DNA of 5,628 nt from Bacillota bacterium (GTDB lineage Bacteria; Armatimonadota; Hebobacteria; Hebobacterales; Hebobacteraceae), in assembly GCA_030597345.1 (NCBI GenBank), contig JAUVSA010000147.1, positions 1 to 5,628 of the forward strand. Direction: 5' to 3'. The position numbers were made by a program, and so were the translations under genes. Positions 1 to 4,779 of this stretch are shown piece after piece. The notes beneath the pieces were generated by a model. That model did not search any database and had not been told where the DNA came from. It was given only the letters and a program-made list of their open reading frames with translations. The first letter of the stretch is position 1. Each line of letters begins with the position of its first letter.

Positions 1-607
1 CGCGGAACTCCCTCATCTGATCGCCGCCGAGGCCGTCCTTGAAGTGCAAGCAAGGGCAGCGGTCTCGGTAGCGCGCTAGGAACTCGGCCGGGTTTTCGCC
101 GCCGACCTGAACCCAGTAGACGTCGGGGCCGAGCTTGACACGTTCCGGATCGACCTCGGCCGCGAGGACGTGAATCGGCTTGGCGCCGTCGATATCCTTG
201 AACTCCCAGTAATGGTTGTGATAGCAGAGCGTGAGACCGGCGTCGCGGCAGATCTTCCCCGCTTCATTGAACGCGGCGGCTGCCCTGCGGATGTCGTCGA
301 GAGTCTTCCAGTTGGATCCTCCCGAGCAGATGACGAATGCGCCGCCGAGGGACTTGACGCCGTCGGCGATGGCCTTCGCGGTGGCGACATCCTTCAACTG
401 GTCCTCCCCGCAGTGGCCGCCGAGGTACCCGAGCGAGTTGTCCTCTGCTGCCGCGCGAATGCGCGCGGCCTCCTCCGCGGTGCTTGGCACACCGCCCTCG
501 AAACCGTCGTACCCCGCGGCGGATACCTCCGCCAGCACGCCAGAAAGATCCGTCTGCGTCCGCTCTCCGAAGATTATCAGTTGCACGCCGACCCGTGGCT
601 GGCTCAC
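1..607 (-). CDS. Sugar phosphate isomerase/epimerase, TIM-barrel (partial, C-terminus beyond window)
   Basis: The first 202 residues of a protein of the xylose isomerase-like TIM-barrel superfamily (IolE / hydroxypyruvate isomerase / AP endonuclease 2 fold). Members usually isomerise or epimerise free or phosphorylated sugars with a divalent metal in a cytoplasmic barrel; the substrate cannot be told here. Visible landmarks are the N-terminal strand VGVQL (residues 6-10), the AGYDGFEGG segment (31-39), YHNHYWEF (129-136, a family hallmark with H130, H132 and E135), GPDVYWVQVGG (160-170) with D162 as a likely metal ligand, and LHFKD (187-191) with H188 as another. The start is GTG at 607-605, chosen because GGAGGAGG lies just upstream and the conserved first strand follows at once. 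Typical members have about 250-300 residues, so roughly a quarter to a third is missing. It is divergent from the ParA gene. The fold is secure, the exact reaction is not. Confidence 0.88.
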   Translation of the reverse strand, partial: MSQPRVGVQLIIFGERTQTDLSGVLAEVSAAGYDGFEGGVPSTAEEAARIRAAAEDNSLGYLGGHCGEDQLKDVATAKAIADGVKSLGGAFVICSGGSNWKTLDDIRRAAAAFNEAGKICRDAGLTLCYHNHYWEFKDIDGAKPIHVLAAEVDPERVKLGPDVYWVQVGGENPAEFLARYRDRCPCLHFKDGLGGDQMREFR

Positions 608-959
608 GACTCCTCCTCCGATGCTCGATTCGGGCCTGGCTCCTCCAGGGCGCGGGAACCGGGCCTCGCCGCTGATTGTTCTGCGCTCAGCGCCGGGCGC
701 CTGCCGGGATAGGCATGTAGCGGCGGTCCGATGGCGCGGGGCGGCGCTCCGGCCAGATGGGTCGAGGCTGCTGCTGGCAGCACTCCCTGCAGGGGGCTCT
801 CTGAAGAGCAAGCTGGGCCTTCAGAACTTGCCAATTCTATGGAACATAGGGTTTGTCGGGTCATCGTGCCGAGTAGGCAAGGGGGTTCATCGAACGAGCG
901 GAGGGCATTTCGGCGCGTCTTTCCCGTGCCGGCCCCCCGAGTTGCGGAGGCATCTAGAG
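608..959. other. Divergent intergenic region, no gene found
   Basis: About 350 bases separate the start of the leftward isomerase gene from the start of the rightward ParA gene, so promoters for both should lie here. The long rightward open frame across it is a by-product of high GC and its translation (Arg/Ala/Pro/Ser-rich) looks like no protein. Small palindromes are visible: CCCTGCAGGG at 785-794, a 5-bp hairpin GCTCT-CTGA-AGAGC at 796-809, and CTATG-GAA-CATAG at 837-849. A TTGCCA at 828-833 resembles a -35 box but no convincing -10 follows at the right distance. I see no parS-like site (consensus TGTTTCACGTGAAACA). No promoter can be assigned with confidence. Confidence 0.5.
612..619 (-). 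promoter_or_regulatory. Ribosome binding site of the isomerase gene
   Basis: On the minus strand the sequence GGAGGAGG precedes the GTG at 607-605. The 5' GGAGG leaves a 7-base spacer. This near-perfect anti-16S match is what fixes GTG as the start; there is no ATG near the conserved N-terminus. Confidence 0.7.
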
Positions 960-1865
960 ATGGGCACGGATCCGCTGAGCAGCTCTGCGAACGGCGCTTC
1001 GCCGTACGGGGGCACAGCAGTCATCACGTTTGTGAACGAGAAGGGCGGGGTCGCCAAGACCACTTCTTGCGTGAATCTGGCGGCGGCATTGGCTCAACGT
1101 GATTGCCGCGTGCTTTGCATCGACCTCGACCCGCAGGCCAACGCGACCACCGCCTTCGGCATTTCGGCCGACCAGGCGATTCAGCGGGAAGCGCACTGTC
1201 TCCTGACCATGCCGCGGTTTCCGCTGGAGCGCGCCATCGTGCCGACCAAGATCGAGAACCTCGACCTAGTGCCATCGAGCGCGCGGATGGCCGACTGCGA
1301 CAAGACTCTGGTGTTGGAGGTCGGTCGGGAGGGGAGGCTGAGGGGCAAGCTGCGGGAGTTCTACAGGAGCGTCCTCACCGACAAGTACGATGTGGTGCTG
1401 CTGGACTCGCCGCCCTCCTTGGACCTGCTGACCGTCAACGCGCTGACCGCGGCAACGCATATGATCGTTCCGGTGACCACCAAGTTCTACGCGCTGAAGG
1501 GAATGGCCCTGCTCGGCGACTTGGTCGCCACCTTGCACGAGCAGATTGGAGCCACCGTGAAGCTGCTCGGAATCCTCGTCACCATGTTTGACAAGAAGAC
1601 GGCGTTGGACACGACTATCTATCGGCTGCTGAAGGAGAAGATCGAGCGGGAATATGGGAACTACATGTTCTCGACCATCATCAGCAGGAGCGTGGTGGTC
1701 AGCGAAGCGGAAGCCGGAGGCCTGCCGGTGTTGATGCGTGACCCCGACTCGGCGGCGGCAGGGGCCTACCGGGGGCTGGCGGACGAGGTGGTGGGCCGCC
1801 TTGCTGCCGAAGCGCGGCGGCCGGCAAGCACGGTGCCGGCACTGGCGGGAGCATCGGCCAAGTAG
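960..1865 (+). CDS. ParA/Soj-family Walker-type ATPase, orphan (no ParB adjacent)
   Basis: A 301-residue P-loop ATPase of the ParA/MinD superfamily. Such proteins dimerise on ATP, usually bind DNA non-specifically, and form gradients that segregate chromosomes or plasmids or position protein clusters. The deviant Walker A motif is KGGVAKTT (28-35) with signature lysine K28 and P-loop K33; the usual second-to-last glycine is alanine. The switch I / Walker A' motif is DLDPQANAT (55-63) with catalytic D57. Walker B is VVLLDSPPSL (145-154) with D149. IVPVTTKFYALKG (169-181), LLGILVTMFD and the C-terminal SEAEAGGLPV...DPDSAAAGAYRGLADEV match Soj-like ParA closely and are less like MinD; no C-terminal membrane-targeting helix is evident. 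ATG at 960 is chosen over earlier in-frame codons because GGAGG (946-950) lies 9 bases upstream and about 18 flexible residues then lead into the first strand. No ParB follows; the next gene, 22 bases on, encodes a TPR protein, suggesting cargo positioning in place of DNA partition. Family assignment is firm, the role is inferred. Confidence 0.93.
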   Translation: MGTDPLSSSANGASPYGGTAVITFVNEKGGVAKTTSCVNLAAALAQRDCRVLCIDLDPQANATTAFGISADQAIQREAHCLLTMPRFPLERAIVPTKIENLDLVPSSARMADCDKTLVLEVGREGRLRGKLREFYRSVLTDKYDVVLLDSPPSLDLLTVNALTAATHMIVPVTTKFYALKGMALLGDLVATLHEQIGATVKLLGILVTMFDKKTALDTTIYRLLKEKIEREYGNYMFSTIISRSVVVSEAEAGGLPVLMRDPDSAAAGAYRGLADEVVGRLAAEARRPASTVPALAGASAK

Positions 1866-1887
1866 GCGGGAAAATGGAGAGCGGAAC

Positions 1888-3000
1888 ATGACGAGCGCAT
1901 CGACGACGAAGAGTTCTGAACAGCGATCATCGGAGTCACGGGCCTCCGTCCTGATAAACATAAGCACTCCCGGCGGAGACACCCCGATCTGCCGGCTCGG
2001 CAGCTCTGAGGAGATAATCGGAGACGCTACCGTCCGGCAGCTTATTGAGCGTGTCATCAACCCGAAGTCCCTTCTGTCCGTGGGGGTGCCGATGAGCCAG
2101 CTGCAGGCAGAGGGCCCCACCGCGCTGGCGATCGGCGAGTTGCTGTCTACCGAGTCCTGTGAAGTTGTGATCGCCGCCGGCGGTGAAGAGAAGGGTCAGA
2201 TCGTGGGACTCGATGAGCCCGCGCGCGCGGCCGCGCTGGAACAGGTGGGGACCCAGGGCAACCGGTTCATCAACATCTCGCTCGAAGTGCGGACAGCCCA
2301 GGATGCGGTTGCCCCCGGAGGCAAGGAACGCCGCGCAATTCCTCCTCCTGAGGCGGTGGAGGCTGAGCATCCCTCTGACGCGTCGCAGCCTGCGGAGACG
2401 GCGCCCGAGGAGGCGACTGTTACCGCAAGCGGCGGCGCACCCGCCGCGGCGGAGCCGCAGGGCGCAGACGAGGCGCTTCCGGGGCTTGCGGGCGGCGGCA
2501 TCATGACAATTGTCGCCGAAGAGACGGCCGACGAGCTGGAGCCGGCGGTAAGGGAGCGTAAGGAATACGTCCGCAAGGGCGACTGGCTGCGGGCGCAGTT
2601 CCTCCCGGAGGTCGAGGCGCTCGATCTCAGCGGGCTCTTCGTAGGCAACCTGGGGCTCGGCGTCCGGCAGGAAGGGAGCCGGCGGAATGTCGTCTGCGCG
2701 GATCCCTCCCGCGTTACCGACATCCTCCTGCGGGCAAATGGCTATCGGCGCAGCGGGGACCACGCGAAGGCTCTCATCTGCTACCAAGAGCTGGTGGACG
2801 TCGATCCCGATAATGCGGACTTCCGGTTCTTGCTGGGGAAGACTCTCCTCGAGCTCGGCCAGCGAGAGCAAGCGGCGGAGGCGCTGATCCGGGCCAAGGA
2901 AATGGGCCATGCGGGCGCGGCGAAAGAATTGGCTGAGCTGAATCGTTCCGGGCATCGCAGCCGCCAGCCTCTCGGATTCCTTCGATTCTGGAAGCAATAG
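1888..3000 (+). CDS. TPR-repeat protein paired with ParA-like ATPase; unknown N-terminal domain
   Basis: A 370-residue protein I do not recognise as a whole. Residues 1-19 are Ser/Thr-rich and likely disordered, with K8, R13 and R18. Residues 20-100 look folded (strand VLINIS, helix TVRQLIERVI at 48-57, strand CEVVIAAG at 91-98) and might be a small alpha/beta or ubiquitin-like domain; this is weak. A second strand-rich piece, FINISLEVRT, lies at 127-136. Residues 140-205 are an Ala/Pro/Glu/Gly-rich linker. Residues 206-275 form another probable domain (KEYVRKGDWLRAQFLPEVEA). Two TPR units follow at about 278-345, with NGYRRSGDHAKALICYQELVDVDPDN and then LLGKTLLELGQREQAAEALIRA in shortened form (G290, A293, Y299, P307; G317, G324, A329). 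The basic, aromatic C-terminus ends FLRFWKQ. No signal peptide or membrane helix is seen, so it is probably cytoplasmic. ATG 1888 has GGAGA seven bases upstream. The 22-base gap after the ParA gene indicates an operon; it may be the ATPase's adaptor or partner. Confidence 0.82.
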   Translation: MTSASTTKSSEQRSSESRASVLINISTPGGDTPICRLGSSEEIIGDATVRQLIERVINPKSLLSVGVPMSQLQAEGPTALAIGELLSTESCEVVIAAGGEEKGQIVGLDEPARAAALEQVGTQGNRFINISLEVRTAQDAVAPGGKERRAIPPPEAVEAEHPSDASQPAETAPEEATVTASGGAPAAAEPQGADEALPGLAGGGIMTIVAEETADELEPAVRERKEYVRKGDWLRAQFLPEVEALDLSGLFVGNLGLGVRQEGSRRNVVCADPSRVTDILLRANGYRRSGDHAKALICYQELVDVDPDNADFRFLLGKTLLELGQREQAAEALIRAKEMGHAGAAKELAELNRSGHRSRQPLGFLRFWKQ

Positions 3001-3077
3001 CTATCACCTAAAGAAGCTCTTGTACTAGCGTGACGCGGACGGTCTTGCCAGAAACGGCTGAGGGCCCGACAGGTGGG

Positions 3078-3119
3078 GAGTCTCCTGCATTCGAGTTGTC
3101 ACTCAAATGCAAGAGACTC
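3078..3119 (+). promoter_or_regulatory. Near-perfect 19-position hairpin in the leader of the glycosyltransferase operon
   Basis: Bases 3078-3096 and 3101-3119 are inverted repeats around a TGTC tetraloop. Seventeen of 19 opposed positions are Watson-Crick pairs with no bulge; the exceptions are two C/A mismatches (3085/3112 and 3092/3105). It lies between the TPR gene stop (3000) and the next start (3251). No T-run follows, so it is not a standard terminator. Its loop side (TTCGAGTTG, 3090-3098) can instead pair perfectly with CAACTCGAA at 3127-3135, so at least two exclusive folds are possible. It could be a regulatory leader, a small RNA, or the remains of a mobile inverted repeat. The structure is seen in the sequence; the function is not known. 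Confidence 0.5.
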
Positions 3120-3151
3120 TGTAAGTCAACTCGAAGCACGCGCAGTCTCAG

Positions 3152-3190
3152 GGCCGCCTCTGTCCTTTCGAGAGTTGAGGCGGCCTCTTC
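3152..3190 (+). terminator. Terminator-like stem-loop after the ParA/TPR operon
   Basis: A perfect 9-bp GC-rich stem, GGCCGCCTC (3152-3160) with GAGGCGGCC (3177-3185), encloses a 16-base loop and is followed by TCTTC, a short and imperfect T-rich tail. It lies 150 bases after the TPR gene stop and about 60 before the next start. It may end the ParA/TPR transcript or act as an attenuator for the transferase genes. The GAGTTG at 3172-3177, which overlaps the first base of the right arm, can pair with CAACTC at 3127-3132. Confidence 0.5.
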
Positions 3191-3250
3191 GCGTCGTGTT
3201 GCGGGCGCGAGCAGGTGTTGGGCGAGCGGACAGGCAAGTAGGATGCTGCC

Positions 3251-3949
3251 GTGGGTAAGCTACCCGCTCTTATTGTGTTCGCGCGCGCTCCGATTGCGGG
3301 AGAGGCCAAGACCCGTCTCGCCCCTGCTCTGGGGCATGCCCGCGCGGCAGAACTGTACCGCTGCTTCGTACTCGATACGCTGGAGGTGGTTTCGCGGGCG
3401 CCGGCGCACCTCCTGCTGGCCGCCGCCGATGCTCGGCACCTCGCAGCCGTGGGCGCGCTGGCGGAGGAAGTCTGTCCGGAAGCGGAAATCATCGCCCAGC
3501 ATGGCCGCGATCTGGGAGAGCGCATCGCGAACGCGCTGGGAGAAGCATTCGCGCGCGCACACCCCTGTGCGGTGGTGATCGGCACGGACGCTCCGACTCT
3601 CCCCCTGCAGAGGATCTGCGAGGCGTTGGACCTCGTCGCCCAGCGAGACTTGGTGCTCGGCCCGTGTTTCGACGGAGGATACTACCTGATTGGCATGCGG
3701 ACGCTCATTCCCGAAGTGCTACGCGACATCGCGTGGAGCTCGGACAGCGTGCTGCTGGACACGCTGCGGCGTGCTCGGGAGTGCCAGGCCTCCGTCTCGC
3801 TGCTGGAGCCCTGGTACGATGTGGACACGCCTGATGATATTGAAGTCCTGCGTGCCCACCTGAGCGGACTGTCACTCGCGGGCCAGCATGTTCCCTGCCC
3901 CAGAACGTGGGACTGCCTCCGCCAATGGGAAGAGGAGGAGGGCGGGTGA
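3251..3949 (+). CDS. TIGR04282/DUF2064-family transferase (GT-A-like nucleotidyl/glycosyl transferase fold)
   Basis: A 232-residue cytoplasmic protein of the family known as transferase 1, rSAM/selenodomain-associated (TIGR04282, DUF2064). Its GT-A-like fold resembles MobA- and CofC-type nucleotidyltransferases; the substrate is not established for most members. The motifs are in the expected order: IVFARAPIAGEAKTRLAP (8-25, with the KTRL nucleotide-binding loop), VVIGTDAPTLP (108-118), VLGPCFDGGYYLIGM (135-149, with the DGGY signature), WSSDSVLLDTLRRA (162-175) and WYDVDTPDDIEVL (188-200). Length is usual for the family, with about 25 extra residues at the C-terminus running into the next gene. 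The GTG start at 3251 is set by AGGA (3240-3243) seven bases upstream and by the first strand beginning at residue 6. Its stop overlaps the next start by one base, so the two enzymes are co-translated and probably work in the same pathway. The family call is strong, the reaction open. Confidence 0.9.
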   Translation: MGKLPALIVFARAPIAGEAKTRLAPALGHARAAELYRCFVLDTLEVVSRAPAHLLLAAADARHLAAVGALAEEVCPEAEIIAQHGRDLGERIANALGEAFARAHPCAVVIGTDAPTLPLQRICEALDLVAQRDLVLGPCFDGGYYLIGMRTLIPEVLRDIAWSSDSVLLDTLRRARECQASVSLLEPWYDVDTPDDIEVLRAHLSGLSLAGQHVPCPRTWDCLRQWEEEEGG

Positions 3950-4644
3950 TGCCACACTCTCCCCGGGTGGCGGTGATAATACCGGCCCTGAACGAAGAGC
4001 AGTCTATCGGGCGCGTCCTCGACGCGCTCCCCCGGGAGCTGAGAGCCGACGTCATCGTGGTGGACAATGGGTCCACGGATCGCACCGCTGAGATCGCAGC
4101 AGCGCATGGCGCGCGGGTGGTGTACGAGGCGCGGCGGGGCTACGGAGCGGCCTGCCTGGCTGGGATCGCAGCCCTGCGAGAGCCGGAGATCGTGGCCTTT
4201 CTGGACGCGGATTTCAGCGACGATCCTGGACTTATCACCGCGCTGGTGCGGCCCATCCGGGAGGGAGGCGCCGACTTCGTGATAGGATCGCGAATGCTCG
4301 GCGAGCGCGAACCGGGCGTCCTTCCGCTGCACTCCCTGTTCGGCAACTGGCTGGCGGGGAGAATCCTCACCCATCTCTACCGGCAGCCGAGCACTGACCT
4401 CGGCCCATTCCGCGCCATCCGCTACGCCACGCTCCGGCGACTGCGGATGAGGGACCGGGGATACGGATGGACGATTGAGATGCAGGCGAAAGCGGCACGG
4501 CTGCGAGTGCCAACGGTGGAGATACCCGTATGCTACCGAAGGCGAATCGGCCAGTCGAAAATCACCGGATCGCTGCGGGCCTCTATCAAGGCCTCGTTCG
4601 TCATTCTCTCGACCGCCTTCCGACTGCTGTGGTGGCGGCCCTAG
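3949..4644 (+). CDS. Family 2 glycosyltransferase, DPM1-like (polyprenyl-phosphate sugar transferase type)
   Basis: A 231-residue GT2 enzyme that most resembles the catalytic domain of dolichyl/polyprenyl-phosphate mannosyl- or glucosyltransferases, which move a sugar from a nucleotide donor to a lipid phosphate at the inner membrane face. Seen in order: VAVIIPALNEE (7-17), VIVVDNGSTDRTAEIA (35-50, donor base binding), RRGYGAACLAG (62-72), VAFLDADFSDDP (82-93, the DxD metal site at D86 and D88), DFVIGSR (109-115), DLGPFRAIR (150-158), GYGWTIEMQ (171-179) and RRRIGQSKITG (197-207). There are no C-terminal membrane helices of the long DPM/GtrB type, only a hydrophobic end FVILSTAFRLLWW that may touch the membrane. 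The start at ATG 3949 overlaps the upstream TGA (TGATG), with GGAGG-rich sequence at 3933-3942; an in-frame GTG at 3907 inside the upstream gene adds a non-conserved Gly-rich tail and is rejected. It is not TIGR04283-like. Confidence 0.92.
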   Translation: MPHSPRVAVIIPALNEEQSIGRVLDALPRELRADVIVVDNGSTDRTAEIAAAHGARVVYEARRGYGAACLAGIAALREPEIVAFLDADFSDDPGLITALVRPIREGGADFVIGSRMLGEREPGVLPLHSLFGNWLAGRILTHLYRQPSTDLGPFRAIRYATLRRLRMRDRGYGWTIEMQAKAARLRVPTVEIPVCYRRRIGQSKITGSLRASIKASFVILSTAFRLLWWRP

Positions 4645-4656
4645 CACGGCCTCCCC

Positions 4657-4672
4657 GCGACACACATGTCGC
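4657..4672 (+). repeat. Small perfect hairpin just after the glycosyltransferase stop
   Basis: GCGACA (4657-4662) and TGTCGC (4667-4672) form a 6-bp stem around a CACA tetraloop, starting 13 bases past the stop codon. No T-run follows, so it is at best a weak or factor-dependent terminator or an mRNA 3'-end stabiliser. A chance occurrence cannot be excluded. Confidence 0.3.
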
Positions 4673-4766
4673 CTGAGTTCGCCAAATCCACTGCGCCCTG
4701 AGCAGGAGCATCCGCACGGATATGCTAACAATCGATGTGGATGCCGGTCTAGCGCAAGTTATCGAT

Positions 4767-4771
4767 GGAGG
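4767..4771 (+). promoter_or_regulatory. Ribosome binding site that favours the GTG start at 4780
   Basis: GGAGG at 4767-4771 lies 8 bases before GTG 4780. The in-frame ATG at 4765 overlaps this site and has no Shine-Dalgarno of its own in the 20 bases before it, so GTG 4780 is the better start of the membrane ferredoxin gene. Confidence 0.55.
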
Positions 4772-4779
4772 CTCCTGAG

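Noticed and set aside
231..959. Long in-frame extension upstream of the ParA gene
   Set aside because: The extension runs antisense through the conserved isomerase gene and then through low-complexity Arg/Ala/Pro/Ser sequence. The Shine-Dalgarno and conserved N-terminus both support ATG 960.
608..959. parS centromere site for the ParA ATPase
   Set aside because: Nothing close to the TGTTTCACGTGAAACA consensus is visible on either strand here or in the other gaps.
1266..2120. Long minus-strand open frame across the ParA and TPR genes
   Set aside because: It is antisense to two well-supported genes, its product is rich in His/Arg/Gln with no motif, and it reflects GC bias in the opposite strand.
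1936..2997. 353-codon minus-strand open frame opposite the TPR gene
   Set aside because: Its translation shows only Arg/Leu/Ala-rich low complexity, while the plus strand has recognisable TPR repeats and a good ribosome binding site.
3078..3185. CRISPR array or transposon ends
   Set aside because: The repeats are inverted and alternate with complements, lack regular spacers, and no transposase or target-site duplication is seen.
3030..3258. Possible small genes in the 3001-3250 gap
   Set aside because: The plus-strand frames here are Arg/Ser-rich, poorly initiated, and overlap the hairpin structures; none has a motif.
3907..3948. Earlier GTG or ATG start for the GT2 enzyme
   Set aside because: It would add a Gly/Arg-rich tail encoded inside the upstream gene, ahead of the standard first strand. 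The TGATG overlap with a GGAGG-rich site supports 3949.
3682..4731. 349-codon minus-strand open frame opposite the transferase genes
   Set aside because: It is antisense to two genes with complete family motifs and has no recognisable domain of its own.
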